Shown piece by piece: positions 11,396-22,989 of a DNA stretch of 64,000 bases. Source of the stretch: Alentia gelatinosa (taxonomy: Eukaryota; Annelida; Polychaeta; Phyllodocida; Polynoidae); the NCBI GenBank assembly GCA_950022655.1, contig OX465587.1:33235716-33299715 (forward strand). The letters run 5' to 3'. The position numbers were made by a program, and so were the translations under genes. The notes below the pieces were generated by a model. That model did not search any database and had not been told where the DNA came from. It was given only the letters and a program-made list of their open reading frames with translations. Position 1 is the first letter of the stretch. Every line of letters starts with the position of its first letter.

Positions 11396-12285
11396 TTTTT
11401 TTTTACCCAAAGGAAACACCAGAGTTTTCGCTCTTTTGAGTAGAAATGTATGGTTTATGACCTGCCACATAAAGTGCTCGTCAAATGTCGTATGTACGTG
11501 AGATTTATAACTCGGGACATATAATCTCGTCATATCATGTAAGTACGAGATTTATAACCTACATTACGTCTGATCAGATAGTACCTTTAAACTGGGTCAA
11601 TAAGTTTTATCAAATCACGTACATACGAAATTTATAAACCGGGACACAAAATCTCGTCAGGTTCGGGATCTTGCACCCTGCACATGCGCAATGCGTACTT
11701 GACCTACATCTGACTGGTGGTGGAACAGGTTTCAGTAAGCCCTGTACCCGGGTCGAACCCACCCAGTGCCTACCCTAACCCCCTATTTGGGCTTCACCCC
11801 GCGTGTAGGTTTTGTGGGAACCCCGCATACCTCCTCCGGCCCACCTCCGTACACTGAACTCAGTGTTCACACAAACACGTCTTTTTTTCAATAAAGAGCA
11901 GTGATTATTAACATTCTCGATACATGATTTCAATTAAGAAATATGAAGCATGTAATACAAATATTCAAAACATTGTTTAACAGTTGTTAATGATGTTCAT
12001 GGTAGTCTGTTTTCAAGCTCTTTTTTTTCTTTTTTGTTGTTGTTGTAAGTATAAGCGATGAGTATCAGATTGAAAAGTTTGGAATCTCCATTGGACTACA
12101 CTAGTTGCCACCCTTTCTATTAACAGTCATTTAATCATAACACAGTCATTTGACTCCGCATGTTTATACCACCTGGAGTAGCCGAAAGGCATATCCTGTA
12201 ATAAAAAGTAGCTAATAAAAAAAAAGCGTAAAATCTGACCAAAACCAATTGGTGAATTAGGCCAATTTATATTTGACTGATTTAT
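11396..12285. other. Noncoding sequence with short imperfect repeats
   Basis: Between 11470 and 11670 the motif ACGTACGAGATTTATAACC recurs three times with changes. The remainder, including a T-rich run near 12020, has no recognisable feature. Confidence 0.45.
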
Positions 12286-12618
12286 ATGAGCAATGTACTG
12301 AAAAACATGATTTTCTTCAATTCTTTCAAAAACAAGGACGGTGACCTATGATTTTTGAAACTTTAATGTGTAGCACTATACATTTACCATATTCTGTGAA
12401 AGTTTGAGGAAAATGACATGGGTTTTATTATGTAAAAACAACCTTTTAGAATTTCTATGTATTCTATTACAAAATGATCCTAATACTGATCTCTAGATTG
12501 GAAAAAACTAGCACGGTGACCCTCACTTTTTAAGTTCGATACATGTTATACAACACGAAAAGATCATCATATTCAGTTTTCTGGAAAATGACATGGGTTT
12601 TAATTTTGAAAACAAATT
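12286..12618. repeat. Dispersed repeat R, copy 2
   Basis: Second copy of the repeat at 9640-9972, same orientation, moderately diverged. No coding potential. Confidence 0.8.
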
Positions 12619-12639
12619 GTCCGATGGTCCTGCCGCCAG

Positions 12640-13012
12640 AGTGCATGGGAGATAGTACCACTGACCACCACCAGGGAACACCCTGTTGTCACGTGACGTT
12701 ATTAACTGAATACGTCACAGCCAGAATGAATCCTCAAAATGTGGAAGGGTCCACGGGCAAATTCAGTCATCTGTCCGCCCAGTCAGCGTTGATTTACATT
12801 AATATATTTATCGTATTTAATTTAGTAATTTATCATGTTATATCAGTAATCATTATCTCACCCCTTGTACTTTTTCTTCATATACTAAACATTGGGAACT
12901 CGTATCCAACGCCCATGATATATTCAGGGAAAATATCCAATGGGGGACTATGTCACAAATGTTAGCCCATTGGTCAATTTGAAAGGTGATATAAATTCAG
13001 AAACCCATTCAA
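12640..13012. other. Noncoding sequence with a repeat fragment
   Basis: The block from about 12858 to 12960 (AACTCGTATCCAACGCCCAT and flanks) is similar to 56455-56562, so it is a dispersed repeat fragment. No gene. Confidence 0.5.
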
Positions 13013-13132
13013 GTTTAGGGTTAGAGCTCGATCCCATCTCGCTTGGATCGCTACATAATTCAGGCAGCTTCGCCTTGTGAATTCTAAGCGATTCATACTC
13101 GATAGGATATGAGCTCTGACCCTAAACTTTCA
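13013..13132. repeat. Foldback element
   Basis: Inverted repeat with outer arms TTTAGGGTTAGAGCTC and GAGCTCTGACCCTAAA, inner words GCGATT/AATCGC-like, and the apex AGGCAGCTTCGCCTT. Compact and noncoding. Confidence 0.8.
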
Positions 13133-13380
13133 TAGGTTTCCTCTATAACATAGTGGTGAATACAGCCTCTATATGACCTATGGACTCCATACAAAAAAAT
13201 ACCAGAGAGTTCCCACCATTAATCCATTCAGTCCTGCAGTCTAGCAGTTGTATCGCACTCCTGTCTTGGGCATTATTTTGAAGTGACTTCCTGGACTCCT
13301 GAACCTAGGTATGCACTGATCTCACATATTTTAAAAGTAAAACCATGGAACACAGGGATTTCAGGGTTTCAGCAGTCTAA

Positions 13381-13614
13381 GGCCCGGCGTCCGCTTACTA
13401 CGATATGAATTTAGACCTACCGATATGGCACCGATACAAAAAGCAAATATCGGATACAGACATATGTCTAGACATTTTTTATCGGTGTCTAATCGCAGAG
13501 ACATGGTCAACTGCCCCGATATTAGGTGACCTTCCAACGCGATTTTGATTTTTTTATCGGGAGGTGCATCATAGACCATATCGGAGCCATATCGTAGTAG
13601 GTGGACGCCGGGCC
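13381..13614. mobile_element. Family A MITE, copy 3
   Basis: Left end GGCCCGGCGTCCGCTTACTA, right end TAGGTGGACGCCGGGCC, with a perfect TAA duplication on both sides (13378-13380 and 13615-13617). Shorter than other copies by an internal deletion. Confidence 0.88.
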
Positions 13615-13619
13615 TAACT

Positions 13620-14080
13620 CACCATAGATTAGAACGATAATATTTTGTCATAAAAATTCATGAAAAAGAATAGATATTTCTTATTTGAAACAACACGTTA
13701 GGATTTGCCTGGTGACAGGTTGAGGTTCTACACGGCACTTCCTGCAGGTATCTTCAGGACTGAAAGGGTAATCAATTGAGGTATTTTTAGGAATAGATAA
13801 GGGAAATTGCATGAGGATTTGAGGTGCCTGTTGTAAGAGTGGTACTACTTCAGGAACTACCTGTGGTGTGTCGGAGAATTGGTTTCTGCAGGGAAAAGGT
13901 TAAAGGTGTGAGTACGGGCATGGTCAGTGTGGTGGGGGAATGGTTGATGGCGTCAGCATAACGATTTATTAACGAGGTATTACAGAACGAAAGTTTTCAA
14001 ACCTGCACCCTGCTTAGGTGATCAGAACTTCAGAAAGACAATCACCCTCTTTGCAGGCATCTGAGGGATCCATGATATTG
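13620..14080. other. Noncoding sequence
   Basis: No gene or transposon end recognised. Confidence 0.5.
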
Positions 14081-14084
14081 TCTG

Positions 14085-14820
14085 TATGCACTGGCATATA
14101 AGTTGTCTGTATGAACTGACAAATCAATTGACTGACATATAAAGTGTTTGTATGCACTGAAATATTAATTGTCTGAATGCACTGACATGACATATGGATT
14201 GTCTGAATGCACTAACATATGAATTGTCTGTATGCATGGGCATGTGCATTGCCTGTATGCACTGCATATGAATTATCTGTATGCATTGACATATGAATTG
14301 TCTGTAATTACTGATATATGAATTGCTGTATGCATTAACATATGAATTGTCTGTATGCACTGAAATATGAATTGTCTGTATGCATTGGCATATGAATTGT
14401 CTTTGTGCACATGAATTGTTTGTATGCACTGACATATGAATTGACTGACTTATAAATTGTCTGTATACACTGACATATAGATTGTCTGTATGCATTGACA
14501 TATGAATTGTCTGTATGCACTGGCATATAAATTGTCTTTATGCACATGGATTGCAGGTATGCACTGACATATGAATTGCCGGTATGCACTGACACATGAA
14601 TTGCCGGTATGCACTGACACATGAATTGCCTGTATGCACTGACACATGAATTGCCTGTATGCATTGATATATGAGTTGTCTGTGTGCACTGACATATGAA
14701 TTGCCTGTTTGCACTGACATATGAATTGCCTGTATGCACTGACATATGAATTGCTGTATGCACTGACATGAATTACCTGTATGCACTGACATATAGATTG
14801 TCTGCATACACTGACATACA
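14085..14820. repeat. 25-bp minisatellite
   Basis: About 29 tandem copies of a 25-bp unit containing TGTATGCACTGACATATGAA, with frequent single changes and small deletions. As 25 is not a multiple of 3, a minus-strand reading cycles through all frames with a 25-residue period and remains open for over 120 codons in several frames. These ORFs are repeat artefacts. Confidence 0.95.
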
Positions 14821-14824
14821 AAGC

Positions 14825-15245
14825 CGTAGATCCCTGTGTTTCTCTGGGTGGATGCAGGCAGTCTGTGTCTACGGCCGGTGATGGCCTCCTGCGGCGTTTG
14901 CACAACACACACAGCACACACATTCTACCTATCAGCAGCGCACCACCCGCATCTCTAACTAGATCACATCCCACACCGCGCTCTCATGCCTCGTCTGTCT
15001 GATGGATCGTTGTCAGACTCGAGTACAGGGCACACAGTGATTGCTAGTTCCGCCATCATCCACCAGGACATTGTAATCGGGGGAGAACCACTGATATCTG
15101 CTGTTATGATCTAAGGCTAAATCCCCTCTATGGCAGGCCAAAAAGATATCTTGATAACTGGACCAGCCACCTGGTGTTTTATTTGGGATGCGAGGCAAAA
15201 TGGCCGCTTCTATAGCATAATAGCTATGTGCCCTATCGGTCTGGG
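14825..15245. other. Noncoding sequence
   Basis: Moderately GC-rich sequence without a supported gene. Confidence 0.4.
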
Positions 15246-15249
15246 GTTT

Positions 15250-15890
15250 TCTCTGCCTGTTCCCTCTCTTCAACTGTCTCCCTTTCTCCCTCTCCCCCTA
15301 TATCCCCCTTTCCTCTCTCACTCCTTTTTTCTCCCTATCTCTCCCTCTCACTCCCTCTTGTCCCCCATCTACGCCTCTCTCTCCTTTTTACATCGGTCTT
15401 CCTCTCCCATACCCCTTCTACCCCTCTCCGTCTCTTTTTTTGTCTCCCTTTCTCTGGATCTATGACTCTCGATCCCTATCTTTCCTCATCTTTGCCTCGC
15501 TCTCACTTTCTCCCTGTCTTTCCCTCTCCTGCTTTCCTTCCTTCTCTCACCCACTCTTCTCCTCTATCCCTATCTTGCTCCCTCTTTCTCTCCCACTCAT
15601 TCTTTCTCCTTATATGAACCTCCCTTTTTCTTTCCTCTTTTCCCTCTCTCTCTTCCACTCTCTCCCTCTCTCCTTCCTCCTTGTCTTCCTCTCCTTCTCT
15701 CCCACCGTACTTCTCTCCATCCTCCTCCTCCCTCGCTCTTTCACTCTCCCTTTTCCCCTTTCTCTCTTCCCTTTCTCTACACCTCTTCCCCGGGAAACTC
15801 TCTCTCCCTCTCTCTTTTCCCCTCTCCTCTCTCACCCTTGCTCCCTAGCTCCCTCCCCTTCACTCTTATACTTTGAATCCTTTTCTCTAA
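15250..15890. repeat. Polypyrimidine tract (C/T-rich, about 640 bp)
   Basis: Almost pure C/T on the + strand, with CTCTCC and TTTCTC words and few purines. It produces long spurious ORFs (leucine/serine/proline on one strand, arginine/glutamate on the other). Such tracts can form triplex DNA (known property; not shown here). Confidence 0.92.
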
Positions 15891-16623
15891 TTGCTTTCTT
15901 CTTTTAATCGTTTTAATGCATCTTGTCTCAAAAGTTATAACAACCAAGGAGACGATTCAGAATCATTTGGGTTTCCACTTTTATCAAGCTGTAAAATGAT
16001 GTATATGGGTTCACTATGGTTTATAAGATCAGTGTCATTTCCACACACAAAAAAACATCATATGGAAATATGAATAGTCTTGAGTCTACATATAGAGTAC
16101 TGATGACTAGCGTTCATGGCCTGCCTTTGTTATAAGCGCTAGAGATATTTATACATGTTAGTATTCAGAACAAAAAAAACCGTTATGCATACAGCATTAA
16201 GGGGGTCTTCCACCAGACCGCCTGTGAACCCAATACTGGTGGCAAACATGTTTATAGTGTACAGACCCATGAGCACGTTCTACTGCAGACGTCACGTAGT
16301 AGCCGTGTGGGCCTCGTTTGCAGGCACCCAACAAAAACTAATTCAAGAGTTTTTGTGGGCTATTGTCCCTTCCACCGCCGTGGAGCCGGGCTTTTGCGTG
16401 TGCACTGCTCCACTGCACCAATAATCATTACTGCCTGACAGAGGGCGGCTTTGGTGCGAGATCCATGTTTGGTTTGGTTTGCTTGGTTTGATTTAACGTC
16501 CAGTCAACCATTATAGGTCCTTACCAGACGTTCTCAAGGTACTCAGGGTGGTGATCGAATCTATGTGATGAATTCAGGTAGAAATCTCACTCCTACACAT
16601 TTAATGAGGTGAGAGTTCTTTAA
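15891..16623. other. Noncoding sequence
   Basis: Contains a GGTTTGGTTTGCTTGGTTTG stretch and TTTAACGTCC near 16470-16502, a motif type common in dispersed repeats of marine invertebrates (recollection, unverified). No gene. Confidence 0.4.
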
Positions 16624-17330
16624 GTTCCCATACCACATAAGCATGGTATGAGGAGGACTGGCCTTTGATATAGCAGTAAATCTACCACTGCTGGGAATGA
16701 AGGAGAAGGTGGCTGCACACCACACCATATAGACATGGTGTGAGAAGGACTGGTCTTTGATATAGCAGTAAATCTACCACTGCTGGGAATGAAGGAGAAG
16801 GTGGCTGCACACCACACCACATAGACATGGTGTGAGAAGGACTGGTCTTTGATATAGCAGTAAATCTACCACTGCTGGGAATGAAGGAGAAGGTGGCTGC
16901 ACACCACACCACATAGACATGGTGTGAGAAGGACTGGTCTTTGATATAGCAGTAAATCTACCACTGCTGGGAATGAAGGAGACGGTGGCTGCACACCACA
17001 CCACATAGACATGGTGTGAGAAGGACTGGTCTTTGATTTAGCAGTAAATCTACCACTGCTGGGAATGAAGGAGAAGGTGGCTGCACACCACACCACATAG
17101 ACATGGTATGAGAAGGACTGGTCTTTGATATAGCAGTAAATCTACCACTGCTGGGAATGAAGGAGAAGGTGGCTGCACACCACACCACATAGACATGGTA
17201 TGAGAAGGATTGACCTTTGATATAGCAGTAAATCTACCACTGCTGGGAATGAAGGAGAAGGGTGGCTGCAGTGGGACTGGAACCCACTGCATCCACTCCT
17301 CTCCTTCATTCCCAGCAGTGGAAGATCCAT
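16624..17330. repeat. 92-bp tandem repeat, about seven copies, ending in an inverted piece
   Basis: Seven copies of a 92-bp unit containing CTACCACTGCTGGGAATGAA, with copy-to-copy identity that looks above 95%. The last unit is followed at about 17300-17330 by an inverted fragment (TTCATTCCCAGCAGTGG). Overlapping minus-strand ORFs offset by 92 bp are artefacts. Confidence 0.95.
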
Positions 17331-17403
17331 GTGGTCATGCAGTGAAACCAGTGGAAACCCCCTTGGACTAAGTTAATTTCATCAAGACTGAGTGAGAGAT
17401 CTG

Positions 17404-17718
17404 TGACCTGTTTCACTACTTTCGTGACATGTCTAGATGGCGTGACATGTCTAGTTGGTGTCTCCGGTTTCATAAGAACTATACATTAAACTTCATTTTC
17501 TGCGTTCTTGCTTGCACTGTTGGTGCTGCTTTTCATGTCTGTCTTCACTTTTGTCACAAAACTAGTGAAACATGTCCATGATGTGTACATTTGTCTAATT
17601 CCTTTGTTTGGGCTATGTCTTTTCCCAAGGGCAGCTACTTGTGTTGTCACAAAACCAGGCAACCCAATCTGTCTGTATGGTGTCACAGACATGTCACGAA
17701 ACTAGTGAAACAGGTCCC
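17404..17718. mobile_element. Family E MITE, copy 1
   Basis: Ends GACCTGTTTCACTACTTTCG and CTAGTGAAACAGGTCCC. The next inner motif GTGACATGTCTAG is inverted on the other side. It shares GTTGGTGCTGCTTTTCATGT-type internal sequence with copies at 28372, 47468 and 57750. Noncoding. Confidence 0.85.
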
Positions 17719-17719
17719 A

Positions 17720-17986
17720 GGTGTGAGTGTTTTAAACAAAGGGTGATACTGAATCAACAGCTACGATGACGATATACACAGACATCACTGGAAAAAATCT
17801 CCTTGTAGTTGCGTTATTCAAAAGTAATCATTTTTTAAGCCTGTCTGATTGTGATTTAGGACAACTCTTTGTGCAAGACAATCCCACATTGGTATGATTG
17901 TCATATAAACGATATATATACTTAGAGGTTACATATGATGAAGAATAAAAGCATATTTTATGAGCTATGAGTTATGAAACTTTATC
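17720..17986. other. Noncoding sequence
   Basis: No feature recognised. Confidence 0.4.
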
Positions 17987-17989
17987 TTA

Positions 17990-18247
17990 GGCCCGGCGTC
18001 CACCTACTACGATAGAATCGTAGACCTCCCGATATGGCACCGATACAAAATGTCAAAATCGGTACCATATCGGGAAGGTGCAAAATCGTAGACATATGTC
18101 TAGACAAGCCAATATACCACACATTGTATGGGGTTTTTATCGGTGTCTAATCGCAGAAACGTGGTCAACTGCCCCGATATTAGGTAACCTTCCGACGCGA
18201 TTTTGATTTTGTATCGGAGCCATATCGTAGTAGGTGGACGCCGGGCC
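17990..18247. mobile_element. Family A MITE, copy 4, with TTA duplication
   Basis: Ends GGCCCGGCGTCCACCTACTA and GTAGTAGGTGGACGCCGGGCC are perfectly inverted, flanked by TTA at 17987-17989 and 18248-18250. This is one of the best preserved copies and the clearest evidence for a 3-bp TWA target. Confidence 0.92.
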
Positions 18248-18250
18248 TTA

Positions 18251-18540
18251 GCCTGGTATAAACGTCCATAGGCTTAGCATTACGAACTCGTACTCAACAG
18301 GCTTGCGAGGACGGTCACTCATTCTCAACGGGTGATAAAGAGATGAATATTTCCAGGCTAAGATAAAATCAGAAACATATTCGTGCTTGGTCTGAATTCC
18401 TGTTCACAATCTCGTTTGGAGTGCCCCAGAATATTCACTCGGCTATCGCCTCATTCATATTACTGCGCACTCAAAACTCGATGGCGAACGAGGACACAGA
18501 CCAAACACTCATCAGTTTCTTTCTTAGTCTTCCATCTTAG
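18251..18540. mobile_element. Family G foldback element, inverted copy
   Basis: Contains in reverse orientation the two blocks of family G: the AAACGTCCATAGGCTTAGCA block, then the hairpin with apex CACTCGGCTATCGCCTCATT and end GAGGACACAGACCAAACACT. It directly abuts the family A copy on its left. Confidence 0.8.
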
Positions 18541-18565
18541 ATAACGAGAACACCATAAATACCAG

Positions 18566-18779
18566 GGACCTGTTTAATAATCTAGGATCGTACATGATAA
18601 CCATTTTCTGTACCTCGCAAAAGGGTTATGATATCTAAGTTCGTTCGCTAAGTCAGGATCAGCCATCCAAAAGGTCGTCCATAAGTGTTGAATAAAGTTG
18701 ACTCACATCGTCCCTGAGTCTATATGGCTTACAGAAAAGGGAATTCGTGTACGATCCTGGATTATTCAACGGGCCCTTG
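18566..18779. mobile_element. Family C MITE, copy 1
   Basis: Inverted ends ACCTGTTTAATAATCTAGGA and TCCTGGATTATTCAACGGGC. Inner arms CATAAGTGTTGAATAAAGTT and CCCTGAGTCTATATGG are shared with the copies at 21474, 25846, 51229 and the interrupted copy at 48533. Noncoding. Confidence 0.85.
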
Positions 18780-19535
18780 GATAAGATCGATTTTGGTAGC
18801 TTCTCTTATAAAAACTAATCCCCGTTGTGGGCTTAAATGATTCGTTTTACGTGTATCGCATTCATTATCCGTGATACATGAATAAAGTTAAATACGAATT
18901 CTGTCACGACCTATTTGTAGAATCCGTCAGATACCTCTCCAGAAATAATATGTGACGGCGATGTAGGGAGTAAAAAATATGTTTTCAGAAATAGATCTGC
19001 TCGAGGAATAAAAAGATATAAAAGCAAAATTGAGTTTATTGACATAAAGTTCCTCTAGTAAAATGAAGATAACGAGTTCAAATTGACCAAAGTTATCATA
19101 GTGTTCATGCTATAAACCTATTTTATTTACCAGGTGGATAACCAGCACAAACAGGCGGTACCACATCTGGTTGGCATCCATGGCGCACAAGCATTAAAAA
19201 ATATTCTAGCATGGGGAAAACAAACACCCTGGAAATCCATGTAAATAGGGAAATAACCTGACATTTTTGAGGCATATACAATTATTTATACAACATTTAT
19301 CCTTGATTCTATATCCCAGTTATAAACCGATTTGGGTGGTATTTTTGTCCGGATCTTACCCTGAAGTTCTTGGTTGGCTGGTTGAGATCTAGGATCTGTG
19401 TCCTGGATCTGTGAGGTGGCTGGGGACCCACAGACAGTGGACTGAGAGGGGTGCGGGACGTGTGAGGTGGGGTTCTGGGGGTGCTGTGAGGGGGTGGGGT
19501 GGCCGCCATGCGTGACGGTGATAAGACTACATTGT
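18780..19535. other. Noncoding sequence
   Basis: No supported gene. The last 200 bp are GC-richer with CT/GT-rich words. A long minus-strand ORF extending into the minisatellite has no recognisable domain. Confidence 0.4.
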
Positions 19536-19539
19536 CAAC

Positions 19540-20900
19540 ATCTACCGCGCTCAGCAAACATGAGGATTGGGGTGAACTTGTCCTCAAACCCCATAGTCTG
19601 ATTCCCCGTCTTGGAAACCTGTCACTGTGTCCTAGTTCCCTGTCTGCAAACCAACCCCGTAGCCTGGTTATCCGTCTTGAAAAGCCTTGGCTGTGAATCA
19701 GTTCTGTGTCTGTAAACCCATGGCATGGTTTCCCCATCTTGAAAAAACATCGCTGGGAATGGGTTCCCTGTCTTTAGACTCTACAGCGTTGTTCCTTGTC
19801 TTCAAAAACCATTGTTGTGAATAATTTACATGTCTACAAACCCTGTTTCCTCATTTTGAAAGACCATCGCTGTAAACCAGTTTACACAATCCTGTGGCAT
19901 TGTTTCCATCTTGAAATGTTTCCTAGTTCTGCGTCTGCAAAACCCAATTGCTTGGTTTCTCTATCGCCATCGCTGTGAACCATGGGGTCGTTTAATTTTG
20001 AAGTCTCTTGAGTGACGACATTTCAGCGACAACTCGTCAAACGCGTTTAATTATCCCTGTCGTCGATGGGGAGTGAAATCCTGAGTCAAAGTCTCGTTTG
20101 AGTGACTTCGATCGTGACCCAGGACAAAATACACCTTCAAGACAGTCTTGGGGAGACTTGATACCTCGTGGATCGTCAGGCACAACTGTCCTTCCCCACG
20201 ATAAATCAAATTATTAAACCCAAACCCTCCCACGACCTCTTCTCGGACCTTCAAGTATCGTCGGGGTGTAAAATTAAACAGGCCCCAGTTCCCTGTCTTC
20301 AAACCTTATAGCATTGTTCCCTATCTTCAAGAACCATTGCCGTGAATGATCTCTATGTCTGCAAATCCCATAGCCTGGTTTCCACATCTTGAAAGAGTAT
20401 CGCTGTAAACCAGTTTATAAAATCCTGCAGCATTGTTTCCATCTGAAAAACCTGTCCCTCTTTCCTAGTTCTATGTCTGCAAACCACATAGCCTGGTTTC
20501 TCCATCTTCAAAAGACCATCGCTGTAAACCAGATTACTGTCTGCAAATCATGCGGCATTATTTCCATCTTGAAATCCTGTCCCTGTTCCTTAGTTCTCTC
20601 TGTCTGCAAACCTTATAGCCTCGAAAAACCACCAGAGTTTCATAGCCTGGTTCGTCATTTTGATAAACTGTAACTGTCTCCTTGACCCCAGTATCCAAAT
20701 CCATGCTGTGAACCAGTTCACCGTCTGCAAACCTCATTGCCTGGTTTCTCTATATTGAAAAGCCATTGGCGGGAACTTGGTCACTGTCTGCAACCCTGCA
20801 ACATAGTTTCCCGTCCACAAAACCTGTCCCTGTGTCCTAGTTCTGTGTCTACAAACCCCACAGCCTGGTTTCCCCATCTTGAAAATCCATGCTGTGAGTC
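19540..20900. repeat. Degenerate minisatellite, about 62-66-bp unit
   Basis: Around twenty diverged copies of a unit built on CCTGGTTTCCCCATCTTGAA, then a CTGTGAACCAGT-type word, then GTCTGCAAACCC. Units differ by substitutions and small indels, so the array is old. It is interrupted at about 19984-20285 by a TIR element and resumes at 21130-21470. Confidence 0.88.
19984..20285. mobile_element. TIR element inserted in the minisatellite
   Basis: Ends GGGGTCGTTTAATTTTGAAG and GTAAAATTAAACAGGCCCC are inverted repeats, and the minisatellite pattern continues on either side. Internal inverted words include GACTTTGACTCAGGATTTCA-type sequence. No ORF of note. Confidence 0.75.
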
Positions 20901-21129
20901 AGCTCCCTGTCCTCAAACCCTTTGGCCTTATTTCATGTGTCGAAAAGTGATTGCTATAAAATTTTGTTCTGTCTACCAAAGACTAACACAAAAATGGTAC
21001 CAACGGCCCTTTCGGTTTAACACCCACCATTAGAATGAGGAGTAGGGGGCTAGGGCCCGAGTGGAAGAATGGCTATATGACCGAACTCAGTGATTGTGTA
21101 CACACAATATTCCTTTAATAAAATTTACT

Positions 21130-21470
21130 AAAAAGAAATAGAATGGCAGTCTACAGACCATGTAGCCTGGTTCCACATCTCAAAAAGCTGTAACCTTATT
21201 CCTGGTCTTCAAACGTCACAGCCTGGTATTCAATCTTGAAAAGCCAATAACATGTCCTTAATCCATGTTTCTGAACCACGTAGCTTGTTCTCTATATTGA
21301 AAAGCAGTTACTGTGTGTGTGATCCCCTTCCCCACAACCTGGTTTCATGTCTTGAAAAGCAATTGCTGTATCCTCAATCCCTTTCTGCAAACTCTCTGTA
21401 ATACACTGGTTCCCCATCCTGAGAAGCAAGCGCTGTATCCTCAATCCCTTTCTGCAAACCCGTAATTAAC
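21130..21470. repeat. Continuation of the 62-66-bp minisatellite
   Basis: Five further degenerate copies with the same CTTGAAAAGC...GTCTGCAAAC pattern after a gap of about 230 bp of other sequence. Confidence 0.8.
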
Positions 21471-21473
21471 CAG

Positions 21474-21670
21474 GGGCCCGTTTAATAATCTACAATCTTA
21501 CATGTAGACCCTTTTCTGTATGCCATAGAGACCAAGGGACGATGTGGGTCAACTTCATTATACTTATTTACGACCCTATAATTAAACGAATAACTTAAGA
21601 TTATTAAATGATAAATCTTGTACGAGGTACAGAAAGGGGTCTCCATGTACGATCCTAGATTATTCTTCGG
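21474..21670. mobile_element. Family C MITE, copy 2
   Basis: Ends GGGCCCGTTTAATAATCTAC and GATCCTAGATTATTCTTCGG in inverted orientation. Internal sequence matches copy 1 but is shorter. Confidence 0.82.
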
Positions 21671-21699
21671 GTACACATTATCACACATCGAATAGCGAT

Positions 21700-22075
21700 A
21701 TATAGTTAAGGGGTGTTTGACTATCAGGTATAAAGTTTTTTGATCGATGTTTTTAGTCGATATTTTGATCGGATTTATTCACCTCGTTTTCGAACTCGGT
21801 GAATATTTCCGACCAAAATATCTCTGAACAGATTCCACTCAGGCACACTATTCATGTGTCCATATGCTATGTACCTGTGCACAAGTGTCTCACATTTACA
21901 GGTCGGCTGTAGAGATTCCCTGAGTGACGAACTATAGAAAATACTACTGTCTGTCCCACATAACCTGAGGAGACGATGAGACAGTGACATGTTTTATTGG
22001 ATTACAGGTGTATGATAATAATAAGACACAGAGAGTTTTGGCTGAATTATTTATGTAGCCTTACAAATAGTGAAG
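21700..22075. other. Noncoding sequence
   Basis: No gene. The part at 21780-21850 (GAACTCGGTGAATATTTCCGA and flanks) resembles foldback arm sequence also seen near 23560. Confidence 0.4.
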
Positions 22076-22079
22076 CATA

Positions 22080-22988
22080 TATGATTGTACCCGTTATCGA
22101 GTATTGTGATTTTGTTTACTACCAAGCGTAACAGGGACAGATTGCAGTCTACAATAAATCAAAGCTTAAGGATAGCAATGAAGATTAAAAAGATCCGAGA
22201 GATATGGAGGTATCCGTGTTGCACAAACTCTGTAAAACACGAACATTGGGTTTTCGTAGATCTACTCACTTAAGGGGGGCGTCCACCAACCACGACAAGG
22301 TTACGACAAGCCCCGACAAGAAAGTTCCCGTCGGCGCCTTGTCGTAGCCTTGTCGTGAGAAGGGAAGCTCTGCGACAGCGTTGTCGGGGCGTGTCGTAGT
22401 TTGCATGCTCCACTTAAATATTTTAGCGTAGACCTCTGCGACAACCTCCTGACACGCCACGACACGCCACGACACGCTACGACACGCCACGACAAGGTTC
22501 CAAAATCGAACATGTTCGATTTTGTCGAAACCTTGTCGGAAGGCCCCCGACAGGCCCCCGACAAGCCTCATGTCGCAGCCTGTCGTGGCCTTGTCGTAGT
22601 CTCTTGTCGGGAACTAGGGTCCACCAACCACGACAAGGCTACGACAAGGCCTCCAATCCTAGATCTGTCGTGGACCTTGTCGGAAAGCCATTGTCGTAGC
22701 CTTGTTGTGGTTGGTGGACGCCCGCCTTTAATGTCGATTATACAGTGGTGGACTGAGGATGTTAACAATATTTTGAAACTAGAGAATCAAACACACGACT
22801 TTCGTTAGAAAAGAGGATTAAAACAAAGCGACCTCGTACAGAAAAATATAGAAAATCCCCTCTATTGATGGGTGAGAGAATCTGGAATAATGTTACTGTT
22901 GAGACGCAAAATTTGCCAAGGGGAAATACATTTAAGGCTCGTATTAAGGAAGAATTGATGAGAATAAACATAGATTATATCATGTTCT
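22080..22988 (+). pseudogene. Decayed non-LTR (LINE) reverse transcriptase 3' fragment, interrupted
   Basis: Two coding-like pieces flank a foldback element: 22080-22270, whose translation with frame shifts gives words such as VIEYCDFVYYQ, and about 22800-22988, ending in GERIWNNVTVE...FKARIKEEL before a stop. These match in style the C-terminal end of LINE-type reverse transcriptases, where a conserved Y/W-rich thumb is followed by a G-R-x-I-W-N motif, as in the better preserved copy at 29827-30579. Frames are disrupted and the 5' end is missing. The split by the element at 22274-22730 gives a relative age: LINE first, foldback later. Confidence 0.5.
22274..22730. mobile_element. Family B foldback element (CGACAAG-rich), copy 1
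   Basis: Ends GGGGGGCGTCCACCAACCAC and GTGGTTGGTGGACGCCCGCC. The interior consists largely of CGACAAGG / CCTTGTCG words on both arms. A second start-like sequence GGGTCCACCAACCACGACAA at about 22615 suggests a nested or partly duplicated copy. Inserted in a decayed LINE. Confidence 0.85.
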
Positions 22989-22989
22989 G

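Noticed and set aside
14124..14974. Minus-strand ORFs of 125-174 codons rich in C, Q, Y and H
   Set aside because: They are translations of the 25-bp minisatellite; overlapping frames read equally well and no start or splice context exists.
15130..15907. Overlapping L/S/P-rich ORFs and an R/E-rich minus-strand ORF
   Set aside because: Compositional result of the polypyrimidine tract.
16620..17330. Regularly spaced repeats resembling a CRISPR array
   Set aside because: The whole 92-bp unit repeats with no unique spacers, and the DNA is eukaryotic.
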